This document shows, piece after piece, positions 1-8,726 of a stretch of 64,000 nt of DNA (positions are counted from its first letter, which is position 1; each line of letters begins with the position of its first letter). Both the position numbers and the translations under genes were made by a program. The stretch lies in the NCBI GenBank assembly GCA_029866155.1, contig JARWZW010000072.1, forward strand, positions 1 through 64,000, written 5' to 3'. The notes below the pieces were generated by a model. It saw only the letters and a program-made list of their open reading frames with translations, was not told the origin of the DNA and searched no databases. Source of the stretch: Caulobacter sp. (GTDB taxonomy: Bacteria; Pseudomonadota; Alphaproteobacteria; Caulobacterales; Caulobacteraceae).

Positions 1-1
1 C

Positions 2-649
<648 letters not shown>

Positions 650-677
650 CGTCCGGAAAAGGTCGGAATAGCCGGAC

Positions 678-709
678 GGCCGGCGGGGAAGATGTCTTTC
701 CCGCCGGCC
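678..709. terminator. GC-rich hairpin between convergent katG and gluP
   Basis: Inverted repeat with arms at 678-692 and 695-709 (GGCCGGCGGG pairing with CCCGCCGGCC, extended by AAGA/TCTT with one G-T pair). It lies between two convergent genes, so it could stop transcription from either side. No U-tract follows on either strand, so classic intrinsic termination is uncertain. Confidence 0.45.
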
Positions 710-732
710 CTCCTGCGCCTCGCAGGACCTGA

Positions 733-2001
733 TCAACGGGTTCTAGAAAAGAAGCCGTAAACCGCGATGAGGACATAGCAGGCGGCAGGGGCGAGCAGCG
801 CGAGGCTGAGTCCGATGTTGTCGGCCAGGGCGCCGGTGATGACCGGGATGACCGCGCCGCCGACAATGGCCATACACAGCAGGCTAGAGACCTGGGGCGT
901 CTCTTCCCCCCGCCCCTCGATCGCCAGGGTAAAGATCGTCGGGAACATGACCGAGTTGAACAGGCCGATGGCCACCAGGGTCACGGCCGCAAAGACGCCC
1001 CAGCTTAGGCCCGAGACCGTCGCCAGGGCCGCCGCCATCAGGGCGCAGAAACACAGAACCACCCCGGCCGGGACGCGGCTGAGTACGGCGGAACCGATGA
1101 AGCGACCGATCATGGCGCCGCCCCAGTAGAGGCTGACGATCTTGCCCGCTTCCAGCGCCGTAAGGCCGGCGGTGCGATCCAGCATCAGATAGTTGACCAT
1201 CAGGCTGCCGATCGAGACCTCGGCGCCGACATAGAGGAAGATCGACAGGGCGCCAAAACCGACGCGGGGATGTTTCAACAGTCCAAGGGCGCCGCCGAGG
1301 CTGGCTGCTTTCTGGGCCTGGGGAAACAGGGCCGAACGCCGGACCAGCCAGAAGATAACGGCCAGGACCAGAAGGCCGCAGGCGATGCCCAGGAAGGGCA
1401 GCTGCACAGCCTGGCCCTCTGTGACACGATACTGCGCCATCACTTCCGGAGAGACCTTTGCCGGGTCCGGCGCGGCGACGCCGCCGGCCAGGATCAGGGC
1501 CGAGCCCACCAGGGGCCCGACCGTGGTGCCGAGAGAATTGAAGGCCTGGGCAAGGTTGAGGCGGCTGTGGGAGGTTTCAGGCCGACCCAGCAGCGCGATC
1601 AGGGGGTTGGCGGCAACCTGCAGCAGGGTGATGCCGGCCGCCATGACAAAGAGCGCGACGAGGAAGCCGGGATAGATGCCCAGCTGGGTTGCAGGGGCGA
1701 ACAGCAGGCAGCCGGCGGCCATCACCACAAGACCGATGACGATCCCCCGGACATAGCCGACCCGGCTGAGCAGAATGCCGGCTGGTATCGAAAACACCAG
1801 ATAGGCCAGGAAGAAGCAGAACTGTGTCAGCATCACCTCGGCAAAGCTCAGGGAAAACAGAGCCCGCAGCTTGGGGATGAGTGTGTCAATCAGGACGGTT
1901 GCGAAGCCCCAGGCGAAGAACAGGGTCACCACAAACGGGACCAGCCAGCGCGCGCCCTTGACGGGTTCCGACTGCGGAGCCGTAGCGCCAACAACTTCCA
2001 T
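733..2001 (-). CDS. gluP: Sugar MFS transporter, FucP/GluP family
   Basis: Inner-membrane proton-coupled importer of the FHS (fucose/glucose/galactose) branch of the major facilitator superfamily; about 422 residues, normal length. Twelve hydrophobic segments can be traced. Family hallmarks are the opening WLVPFVVTLFFAWGFATVLIDTLIPKL, where most members carry a similar FFxWGF motif, and the QVAANPLIALLG and SRLNLAQAFNSLGTTVGP loops. An ATG at 2001 is preferred to the ATG at 2028 because GGGGAG lies 8 bases before it. It is downstream of pgl and glk on the same strand, but a 120-base gap with its own LacI-type operator (2067-2083) separates it from glk, so it may have its own promoter. Glucose released from glucan is the likely substrate by context; the sequence alone does not separate glucose from N-acetylglucosamine or galactose. 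Confidence 0.88.
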   Translation of the reverse strand: MEVVGATAPQSEPVKGARWLVPFVVTLFFAWGFATVLIDTLIPKLRALFSLSFAEVMLTQFCFFLAYLVFSIPAGILLSRVGYVRGIVIGLVVMAAGCLLFAPATQLGIYPGFLVALFVMAAGITLLQVAANPLIALLGRPETSHSRLNLAQAFNSLGTTVGPLVGSALILAGGVAAPDPAKVSPEVMAQYRVTEGQAVQLPFLGIACGLLVLAVIFWLVRRSALFPQAQKAASLGGALGLLKHPRVGFGALSIFLYVGAEVSIGSLMVNYLMLDRTAGLTALEAGKIVSLYWGGAMIGRFIGSAVLSRVPAGVVLCFCALMAAALATVSGLSWGVFAAVTLVAIGLFNSVMFPTIFTLAIEGRGEETPQVSSLLCMAIVGGAVIPVITGALADNIGLSLALLAPAACYVLIAVYGFFSRTR

Positions 2002-2066
2002 GATTTCGTCTCCCCCGTGGCGCGCCATGCGACGCGTCTTGATATCTGCACGAACGCTACGTCGAA

Positions 2067-2083
2067 ATGACAGCGTTGTCTAT
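2067..2083. promoter_or_regulatory. LacI-type operator upstream of gluP
   Basis: Imperfect palindrome ATGACAGCGTTGTCTAT with a central CG, typical of LacI-family operators. It matches the reverse complement of the two copies near 11.4 kb in all but the flanks, and is close to the 3932 copy. It lies 66 bases before the preferred gluP start. Regulation by the LacI protein encoded at 4138-5163 is inferred. Confidence 0.7.
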
Positions 2084-2122
2084 CAGGAGCCGCAAGGCCC
2101 CTGCATCCAGCCCGGCGTGGCT

Positions 2123-3151
2123 TCAGGCGGCCCTGTTCATGGCGTCCAGCACACTTGCCGCACCCACAAGCGCAGCGTGGCGGCGCATGATGACCCGGGT
2201 CGGGATCGCGGCCATATAGTCGGTGAAACGGCCCTTGGCCTCGAACCGCTTGCGGAAATCACTGGCGGCCAGGATCTCGATGAACAGCGGGGGAATTCCC
2301 CCGGCCACGAAGACCCCGCCCCGGGCGCCATAGCCCAGCGCCATGTCACCGGCGACCGACCCCAGGATGGCGCAGAACCGCTTGATCGTCGCCAGACAGT
2401 CCGGGTCTCCGGCCAGGGCATTGGCCGTGATGATTTCCTGGGCGATGGGCGGGCAGACCCTTCCCTCGATGAGCTGGAGGGTCTGATGCAGTTCACTCAG
2501 GCCGCGACCACAGAGAATGCGCTCTATCGAAACGCGCGGATAGCTGCGCATCAGGATCCGGAGAATCTCGATCTCCACTGCATCGCCGGGTGCAAAGCTC
2601 ATATGGCCGCCCTCGGTCGCCAGGGTGGCGGAACCGAAATCGTCATGGGCCAGGGCGGCGACACCAAAGCCGGTGCCGGGCCCGAGAACCGCCAGATTCT
2701 GCTCCTGCCCGGTCGGAAGATCCGGCCCGAGGGTCCGAAGGTCGGCGCCGGTCAGCAAGGGCGCGGCCACAGCCAGGGCGGCATAGTCGTTGATGAGCTG
2801 CACCCGGGCGATTCCCATGCGCCTGAGGTCCGTTCCGGACAGGCTCCATTGGGAATTGGTGAACCGGATCTCGTCGTTCTGGACCGGCCCGGCCACGGCG
2901 ATTACTGCACCGGCCAGCCGGGCGGATAGCCCACGCCTGTCGAGATAGGCACGGATGGCGTCCCCTGGCTGGGGAAAATCCCGGCCCAGAAAGCTTTCCG
3001 CATCAATAACCGCCAGGGGATCACCGGAAAGGTCCACCAGGCCGAACCGGGCATTGGTCCCGCCGATATCGCCCACCAGGGCCAGACGCTCCTCTCCGGA
3101 CAGAGCGCCGACTGGGGACTGGGAGGCTGCAGGGCGTTCGATGGTCGTCAT
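2123..3151 (-). CDS. glk: Glucokinase
   Basis: ATP-dependent phosphorylation of glucose to glucose 6-phosphate in the cytoplasm, the entry to the Entner-Doudoroff route. The 342-residue protein has the bacterial Glk signature: an N-terminal phosphate-binding loop LVGDIGGTNARFGLV, the sugar-binding ITNSQWSLSG and LINDYAALA segments, LGPGTGFGVA, and EGGHMSFAPGD. The start is taken as ATG 3151, which overlaps the pgl stop as ATGA and so suggests translational coupling; an in-frame TTG lies nine bases further up. In Caulobacter, glk and pgl sit with zwf and edd; neither of those is present here, so this is a reduced version of that operon. Confidence 0.93.
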   Translation of the reverse strand: MTTIERPAASQSPVGALSGEERLALVGDIGGTNARFGLVDLSGDPLAVIDAESFLGRDFPQPGDAIRAYLDRRGLSARLAGAVIAVAGPVQNDEIRFTNSQWSLSGTDLRRMGIARVQLINDYAALAVAAPLLTGADLRTLGPDLPTGQEQNLAVLGPGTGFGVAALAHDDFGSATLATEGGHMSFAPGDAVEIEILRILMRSYPRVSIERILCGRGLSELHQTLQLIEGRVCPPIAQEIITANALAGDPDCLATIKRFCAILGSVAGDMALGYGARGGVFVAGGIPPLFIEILAASDFRKRFEAKGRFTDYMAAIPTRVIMRRHAALVGAASVLDAMNRAA

Positions 3152-3882
3152 GGAGCCCAAACCACTGAAATGCTGCGGGCATGGCGCAGAACCGCGCTGA
3201 CCGGCATGGTGTTGAACAGGTCATCGGAGATCGCGCGCTCGACCGTCCGCCGCTTGACCCGTCCAGTTATGGCGAGGATCACGCGGCGGGCGCTGGCGAT
3301 CGACGACAGGGTCAGGCTGACGCCGGGATGGGCGGAAGAAGACCGGCCCGCTGGAACGCTGACACAGCGCTTCTGGCCGTCGATATGCATCCCTTCGTCG
3401 GCAGATTGCCCCCCGGCAAACAGTGACGCTACATGACCGTCCTCGCCCATCCCCAGCAGGATGAGATCATCGGTCCATTGGGCCGTCGCGGGCAGGCCCA
3501 GTCTTCGGCCTTTCCCGGCTGCCGACAGCCCCGCATCGCGCATCAGTGGAAGAAACGTCGCCTCGGCCGCCCGATGCCGCAGCAGGGTCTCGCGCAACAT
3601 CTGCTCGTTGCTGTCCAGGGGATCGGTGTCGACAAATCGTTCGTCGGTCAGGGTCACAAGGATGCGACGCCATGAGATCGGCAGGCGGGCGAGATAACCG
3701 TAGGTGGCGCGTGGGGTCTGGCCTCCGGCGGCGGCGACGGTGGCCCAGCCCCGTTCATCGACGGCTCCCTCCAGATGGTCAGCGATTTCGGCCGCGACCA
3801 TTCGGGCCATCAGGTCCGCATTCGGAAACACCCGGAGCGCCTTGACGCTGGATTCCCCCATCTGCTGACCGCCTTGAACCAC
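3148..3882 (-). CDS. pgl: 6-phosphogluconolactonase
   Basis: Hydrolyses 6-phosphogluconolactone to 6-phosphogluconate. The 244-residue length fits the SugarP_isomerase/DevB-type family. Visible family features are VAAAGGQTPRATYGYL, the DERFVDTDPLDSNEQML segment with conserved DER, and ILLGMGEDGHVASLF near the middle. The start is either GTG 3882, which follows GGGGGCGG closely, or ATG 3861; both leave the fold intact. It is the first gene of a pgl-glk unit (ATGA overlap) and is divergent from the LacI regulator, with a LacI-type palindrome 50 bases upstream. Conversion of glucose 6-phosphate to the lactone (zwf) must be encoded elsewhere. Confidence 0.9.
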   Translation of the reverse strand: MVQGGQQMGESSVKALRVFPNADLMARMVAAEIADHLEGAVDERGWATVAAAGGQTPRATYGYLARLPISWRRILVTLTDERFVDTDPLDSNEQMLRETLLRHRAAEATFLPLMRDAGLSAAGKGRRLGLPATAQWTDDLILLGMGEDGHVASLFAGGQSADEGMHIDGQKRCVSVPAGRSSSAHPGVSLTLSSIASARRVILAITGRVKRRTVERAISDDLFNTMPVSAVLRHARSISVVWAP

Positions 3883-3931
3883 GCACCGCCCCCACTGTTA
3901 TTGCCGCCTGTGTAGCCTGACGCAGTCAAAA

Positions 3932-3947
3932 ATGATAGCGCTGTCAT
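3932..3947. promoter_or_regulatory. LacI-type operator between pgl and lacI
   Basis: ATGATAGCGCTGTCAT is a palindrome with one mismatched pair and a central CG. It sits in the 255-base divergent region, so it could control both pgl-glk and the regulator gene itself. It is the most symmetrical of the four copies in the window. Confidence 0.75.
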
Positions 3948-4137
3948 AACTGATTGCCCATAGACTATGCTGGCGAGAACACGGGTGTTCAAACCTGCTT
4001 CAAGCCTCTGCCGACGACGGTCGAGGTAACGGAATCTGGAGCAGCAGCCCGATTTTGCGTATGGTTGAGAGGCGGGAAAGCGGTCCACCTGGTGCGGCTC
4101 CCTGTTGCGCGCGGAAATTGAAAGAAAGCTGGATGTC

Positions 4138-5163
4138 TTGGCGACGGTAACGATCACGGATGTCGCCGCCAAGGCAGGCCTGTCGATCAAGACAGTGTCC
4201 CGGGTCCTGAACCGGGAGCCCAATGTCACGGAAAAGACGCGGGAAAAGGTGCTGGAGGCTGCCCGGGCGCTGGATTATCAGCCCAATCTTTCGGCCCGAA
4301 GCCTGGCGGGATCCCGCTCCTTCCTGATTGGACTGTTCTTTGACAACCCCAGCCCCGCCTACATCAATGATGTCCAACTGGGCGCGGTCTCCCGGTGCCG
4401 GGAAAGCGGATACCACCTGACCATTGAGCCGGTGGACACCACGGCTCCGGACCTGGAGCGGACGGTTCGGGGCGTCATTTCCACACTGCGACTGGATGGC
4501 GTGATCCTGACGCCTCCCGTCTGCGACGACGAGCGGGTTCTACGGGCACTGGAAGCCCATGGAACGCCCTTTGTGCGGATTGCGCCGGACCTGCAGCCCG
4601 ACAGGGCGCCCCGGGTCGGCATGGATGACGAACGGGCCGCCTTCGAGATGACCCTGAACCTCATCGAGCTGGGCCATCGCCGGATCGGTTTCATCAAGGG
4701 CCATCCCGATCACGGGGCGACGCATCTTCGGCTTGACGGCTTTCTCAGGGCCATGGCCCGGCACGGTCTGACGCCCCGTCCAGAAGACCTGATGCAGGGC
4801 TGGTTTTCGTCGCAGTCTGGTTTCGAATGCGCCGAAGCCATGCTTGAACGCCCGGATCGCCCGACCGCAATCTTCGCCAGCAATGACGACATGGCGCTCG
4901 GCGTCATCGCCTCGGCCAACCGGCGGCGGATCGTGGTCCCTGACGAACTGTCCATTGCGGGCTTTGACAACACACCGGCGGCCGTCACGGTCTGGCCTCA
5001 TCTGTCCACGGTCGCCCAGCCGATCTTCCAGATGGCCGCCGCTGCCTGTGATCTGCTGATCTCACGCGCCGCCAACAGTCCGGGACAGGAGGGACCCACT
5101 GCCCGGCTGATGGATTTCGAGATCATCATGCGAGATTCGACTGCGGCGCCGGACGACGGTTGA
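4138..5163 (+). CDS. LacI-family transcriptional regulator
   Basis: Sugar-responsive DNA-binding regulator of about 341 residues. The N-terminus carries the LacI helix-turn-helix and hinge (VTITDVAAKAGLSIKTVSRVLN, then LDYQPNLSARSLAG), followed by a periplasmic-binding-protein-like effector domain with the usual ending (AIFASNDDMALGVI, ELSIAGFDNTP). TTG 4138 is chosen because it begins exactly at MATVTI, as in related regulators, with an AGAAAG upstream; a TTG at 4105 would add 11 residues but lacks a ribosome-binding site. It is divergent from pgl-glk with an operator in between. By position and motif distribution it is the probable repressor of the whole glucan/glucose locus. The inducer (glucose, laminaribiose or another sugar) cannot be read from the sequence. 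Confidence 0.9.
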   Translation: MATVTITDVAAKAGLSIKTVSRVLNREPNVTEKTREKVLEAARALDYQPNLSARSLAGSRSFLIGLFFDNPSPAYINDVQLGAVSRCRESGYHLTIEPVDTTAPDLERTVRGVISTLRLDGVILTPPVCDDERVLRALEAHGTPFVRIAPDLQPDRAPRVGMDDERAAFEMTLNLIELGHRRIGFIKGHPDHGATHLRLDGFLRAMARHGLTPRPEDLMQGWFSSQSGFECAEAMLERPDRPTAIFASNDDMALGVIASANRRRIVVPDELSIAGFDNTPAAVTVWPHLSTVAQPIFQMAAAACDLLISRAANSPGQEGPTARLMDFEIIMRDSTAAPDDG

Positions 5164-5165
5164 CC

Positions 5166-5195
5166 GGCCATCAGCCTGCCGGGCTGCCTATGGCC
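5166..5195. terminator. Hairpin at the convergent lacI/GH16 ends
   Basis: GGCCAT (5166-5171) pairs with ATGGCC (5190-5195), and inside it CAGCC pairs with GGCTG. The stem overlaps the GH16 stop codon and follows the lacI stop by two bases. There is no U-tract on either strand, so it is only a possible bidirectional terminator. Confidence 0.35.
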
Positions 5196-6060
5196 TGGCC
5201 TCCCCGATGTCCTCCAGGGCGTAGACCCGGACATAGTCGACCTCCAGCGCGTAGGTTTCAGGTCCGCTGCTGTCGAGGGGCCCGCCCAGGTCACCACCAA
5301 TCGCCACATTGAAGATCAGCTGAAAAGGCTGAGCATAGGGCCAGGACAGGCTGTCGGTCGCCCCCTCCGAACGATGGACCAGCTTCGCCTCGTCCGCGTC
5401 GCCATCGACGGCGATCCGGACTTCCCGTTCGGTGCGCCAGAGGCGGTAGACATGGAACTGGCCGCAGCCGCCCTGGATCGGAAACCGGACGAGCCTGGGA
5501 TTGGCGCCGTGGCGCGCCCGGTCATGCAGCGCCATCTGCAGTTCGTCGACTTCGAAAAAGGCCCCGGCCCATTCGGCGATATCGATCTCGCCACGATCCG
5601 GCCAGGGCCCCTCCTCTCCCAGCATCCAGACGGCCGGCCAGACCCCGCGGCCGCAGGGAAGCCGGGCGCGGATCTCGAAAAGACCCAGCCGGGGCAGGAT
5701 GCCGGGGCGGGACATGAGCCGCGCCGAGGTCGGGCCAGGGCCGTCCGGCCGTGACGGGTCGAGCGCCACTGCGGTCACCACCAGCATGCCGTCCCGGATG
5801 GCCAGGTTTCGGGGCGAGCCTGTGTAGTACTGCTGCTCGCGATTGCCCCAGCCCGGCAGGGCAGGCCCGCCATTGCCGGTCTCGAAACGCCAGAGTCCAA
5901 AATCGGGCGTTACCTGCCTGAGGTCGGCAGAGAATTCGTCCTGCCAGATGAGTCGGCCCGACCGGGTCGACGGCTCCGCCGAGCTGGCGTCGGTCGCAAG
6001 GCTGGCGGCCAGGCCTATGGCAAGCGTCCGGAGCCCCCTCACCAGACCACGAACCGCCAT
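5188..6060 (-). CDS. GH16 endo-beta-glucanase (laminarinase-like)
   Basis: Secreted glycoside hydrolase family 16 enzyme, 290 residues. A signal peptide (LRTLAIGLAASLATDASSA) is followed by the GH16 jelly-roll opening LIWQDEFSADL. The catalytic signature is GEIDIAEWAG, giving Glu158 as nucleophile, Asp160 as helper and Glu163 as acid/base; the Trp/Gly-rich GVWPAVWMLG that precedes it lines the cleft. The closing strand YALEVDYVRVYAL is typical. The family and neighbours point to beta-1,3- or mixed-linkage glucan. It starts three bases after the GH3 stop, so the two are one transcription unit. Exact linkage specificity is an inference. Confidence 0.9.
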   Translation of the reverse strand: MAVRGLVRGLRTLAIGLAASLATDASSAEPSTRSGRLIWQDEFSADLRQVTPDFGLWRFETGNGGPALPGWGNREQQYYTGSPRNLAIRDGMLVVTAVALDPSRPDGPGPTSARLMSRPGILPRLGLFEIRARLPCGRGVWPAVWMLGEEGPWPDRGEIDIAEWAGAFFEVDELQMALHDRARHGANPRLVRFPIQGGCGQFHVYRLWRTEREVRIAVDGDADEAKLVHRSEGATDSLSWPYAQPFQLIFNVAIGGDLGGPLDSSGPETYALEVDYVRVYALEDIGEARP

Positions 6061-6063
6061 GGC

Positions 6064-8658
6064 TCAGGAACAGTTGATGGTCGGGCGCTGCGCCCCGACG
6101 GGCTCGAGCTGAATATAGCTGACGGCGAGGTCCAGCTTTCCCTGGGTAGAGATCAGGAACGGGGTTTCGACCTTCCGGGGATCAAGGCCCGCCTTGACGA
6201 AACAGGCCAGGTCCACCGACACCCGCAGCCATTGGTCCGTCGGTGCGGCCTTGAGCAGTCGCGTAATATCGGCGCTGGCCCCGCAAGGATAGACGCAGTC
6301 CATCCGCAGGATGGTGGTGGCGCTGGGCCGGGCCTTGATCTTGAGGCTGAAGGCCAGCTGGCGAGGCGTCTTCAGCAGGGTAGTCCAGTCGGCGCCGCCG
6401 GCGGACTGCAGATAGATCTGCGCCAGGCCCTTGCCGTTCCACACCGCCCGGAGGGCATCCTCCTGAACCAGATGGTCAATCTTGGTCACCGCCAGATAAT
6501 TGCTGGCAGAGGCAGCCTGTGTGGCGGTCAGGGGCGTCTGCCAGCCCATGGGATCGCCGAGGAACACCCGCCATGGCGAAAGGGGTCCGCGATCATAAAA
6601 GACGGTCTCGGACCGGCGACTGACCTGTGTCAGGCCCGAGGCCTCGCTCAGGGCGACCGGGCTGCTGGTCGTGGCGGACAGGCTCAGGCCGTAGCCGACT
6701 GGAAAGGCGGTGGTGGCGCTGTCCCGGGGAGGCAGGGCGGAGGCCGGCCAGGCAAAGGGCAGCCGTCCGGTGAAGTCATGAAGCCTCTGGCCGCCTGGCC
6801 CGGCGAACAGGACGTCGGCGACCCCGCCGCCTTCCGTTCCGGGCAACCAGGCTGCAACAAAAGCGTCTGACGTGTTGATTTCAGGATTGGTCCAGAGCGG
6901 ACGCCCGCTCAGGAAAACAGACACCACGGGAACGCCGGCGGCCTTGAGCTTGCGCAGCAGGGCCAGGTCGCGCGGCGAGCGGGTGGACCAGCCGAGGTCC
7001 TGCAGGTCGCCCTTGCCCTCGGCATAGGGTTCTTCCCCGAAAACCACGATGGCGGCGTCCGGCAGGGTGGAATAGCTGCCATCCGGGCTGAGGGTCGCGG
7101 TTCCGCCGCCCGCCGCCACCGCCTGGGCGATCCCCCGGTAGATGGAGGTTGCGCCGGGGAAATCGGCATTACTGGTTTCCGTGCCCTGCCAGGTCAGGGA
7201 CCAGCCCCCCGACTGCATCGGAATATTGTCTGCGCCGGCGCCGGTCACCATGATCCGGAGGTCCCGGCGCAGCGGCAGGATCTGGCCCTGGTTCTTCAAC
7301 AGGACCAGGGACTTGCGGACCGCTTCACGGGCAAGCTGGCGATCGGCCTCCCGGGCCGCGAAGGTCTCGCGCGGTTTGCCTATCAAGGTGGAGGGTGCGC
7401 CCTGTTCGAAGACGCCGGCCCGCAGCTTGACCCGCAGGATGCGCAAGACCGCATCATCGATCCGGGACATCGGAATGACGCCTGTCCGGGCCTGTTCGAG
7501 CATGCTCTTGTAGAGCGGCTTCCAGTCGGTCGGCGCCATGATCATGTCGATCCCGGCATTGATCGCCGCCGGGCAACTGGCATTGGAGCAGCCCGGGACC
7601 TGGGATATGGCGTTCCAGTCGGAAACCACCAGGCCGTCGAAGCCCATACGGCCCTTGAGGACGTCTGTGATCAGATAGCGGTTGCCATGCAGCTTCTGGC
7701 CCCGCCAGCTGCTGAACGACACCATGACGGTCTGAACATCGGCCGCAAGGGCGGAATAGTATCCTGCTGCGTCGCGATCCCGGAGGGTCGCCTCGCTGGC
7801 GGTGTTGTCGCCCTGGTCAGTTCCCCCGTCCGTTCCGCCGTCGCCGATGAAATGTTTCGCCGTGGCCACGACCCGATCGGGTCCCAACTGATCGGATGCA
7901 GCCGGAGGCCCCTGAAGTCCGCGAACGAAGCTTTCGCCCAGCCGCGCCACCAGGGCCGGGTCATGGCCGAAGCCCTCATAGGTTCGCCCCCAGCGGGCGT
8001 CCTGGACAACGGCGACGGTCGGGGCGAACGCCCAGCCGATCCCGGTCCGACGGACATCGGCCGCCACCGCCACACCGATGGCCTCGACCAGGCGGGGGTC
8101 GTCACCGGCGCCAAGACCGATGTTATGGGGGTAAAGCACCGCCCCGTAGACGTTGTTGTGTCCGTGGACGGCGTCGACGCCCCAGAGGACCGGTATGACC
8201 GGACGGTCTCCGTCAGGGGTCATGGAGGCGCGGTAGTACCGGTCGGCCAGGGCCGCCCAGTCGGCGACGGTGGCCCGGGCGTTGCCGCCCGGAAACGATC
8301 CGCCGCCATTGAGCACCGAACCCAGGTGATAATCCCGGACATCCTCTGGCGAGGCGGACCGGATCTCGGCCTGGATCATCTGGCCGATCTTCTGTTCCAG
8401 GCTCATCCGGCCAAGCAGGGCGCGGGCGCGCTGCTCGAGGGCGCCATCAGGCGCCCAGGCCGCCGGCCGGGCTACGGGAGCCCTGGCCGGCCATTCCACG
8501 GCGCCTGAAGTTCCGGACCCGCTGTCGGCGGCCACCGCCATAGAGGCGCCCAGCACGGTCAGGACCACCGCGACCCAGGCGTTGCGTCCCCGGAACGCCG
8601 AGCGGATCAAGCTGGAGCATGGCCCGATAAAGGTGAAGCGGTTATCGGATTGAATCAT
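6064..8658 (-). CDS. GH3 exo-beta-glucanase/beta-glucosidase
   Basis: Large glycoside hydrolase family 3 enzyme, 864 residues, probably periplasmic or outer-membrane associated. It removes glucose from glucan oligosaccharides. A hydrophobic signal (WVAVVLTVLGASMAVA) is followed by the TIM-barrel domain with the Lys-His pair in VVATAKHFIGDGGT and the catalytic Asp347 in FDGLVVSDWNAI, then the alpha/beta domain with LVLLKNQGQILPL. The last 150 or so residues form an extra beta-rich domain ending YIQLEPVG, as in ExoP-type exo-1,3/1,4-beta-glucanases. ATG 8658 lies inside a palindromic repeat (8615-8662), leaving 16 odd residues before the signal; TTG 8610 would give a tidy signal peptide. It lies between the receptor and GH16 genes in one operon. 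Confidence 0.9.
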   Translation of the reverse strand: MIQSDNRFTFIGPCSSLIRSAFRGRNAWVAVVLTVLGASMAVAADSGSGTSGAVEWPARAPVARPAAWAPDGALEQRARALLGRMSLEQKIGQMIQAEIRSASPEDVRDYHLGSVLNGGGSFPGGNARATVADWAALADRYYRASMTPDGDRPVIPVLWGVDAVHGHNNVYGAVLYPHNIGLGAGDDPRLVEAIGVAVAADVRRTGIGWAFAPTVAVVQDARWGRTYEGFGHDPALVARLGESFVRGLQGPPAASDQLGPDRVVATAKHFIGDGGTDGGTDQGDNTASEATLRDRDAAGYYSALAADVQTVMVSFSSWRGQKLHGNRYLITDVLKGRMGFDGLVVSDWNAISQVPGCSNASCPAAINAGIDMIMAPTDWKPLYKSMLEQARTGVIPMSRIDDAVLRILRVKLRAGVFEQGAPSTLIGKPRETFAAREADRQLAREAVRKSLVLLKNQGQILPLRRDLRIMVTGAGADNIPMQSGGWSLTWQGTETSNADFPGATSIYRGIAQAVAAGGGTATLSPDGSYSTLPDAAIVVFGEEPYAEGKGDLQDLGWSTRSPRDLALLRKLKAAGVPVVSVFLSGRPLWTNPEINTSDAFVAAWLPGTEGGGVADVLFAGPGGQRLHDFTGRLPFAWPASALPPRDSATTAFPVGYGLSLSATTSSPVALSEASGLTQVSRRSETVFYDRGPLSPWRVFLGDPMGWQTPLTATQAASASNYLAVTKIDHLVQEDALRAVWNGKGLAQIYLQSAGGADWTTLLKTPRQLAFSLKIKARPSATTILRMDCVYPCGASADITRLLKAAPTDQWLRVSVDLACFVKAGLDPRKVETPFLISTQGKLDLAVSYIQLEPVGAQRPTINCS

Positions 8659-8662
8659 GCTC
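8615..8662. repeat. Palindromic element overlapping the GH3 start
   Basis: Outer arms GAGCATG (8615-8621) and CATGCTC (8656-8662), with inner arms CCGATAA and TTATCGG around a central spacer. This resembles the dispersed GAGCATG...CATGCTC palindromes of alphaproteobacterial intergenic regions. It covers the first codons of the longest GH3 reading frame. Confidence 0.6.
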
Positions 8663-8676
8663 TAACTCTCTGAATC

Positions 8677-8726
8677 AGAGCCCGTTTTTCCGCTCCGATC
8701 GGTTCGATCAGAGCGGAACAGGCTCT
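8677..8726. repeat. Second palindromic element between receptor and GH3 genes
   Basis: Outer arms AGAGCC (8677-8682) and GGCTCT (8721-8726). The inner stem is CCGCTCCGATC (8690-8700) and GATCAGAGCGG (8706-8716), with a five-base loop and one mismatch. It overlaps the receptor stop codon. On the transcribed strand the stem is followed by A residues, not U, so it is more likely an RNA-processing or stability hairpin than a terminator. Confidence 0.6.

Noticed and set aside
8677..8726. Hairpin as a terminator between the receptor and GH3 genes
   Set aside because: On the transcribed strand it is followed by A residues, not U; the genes look like one operon.
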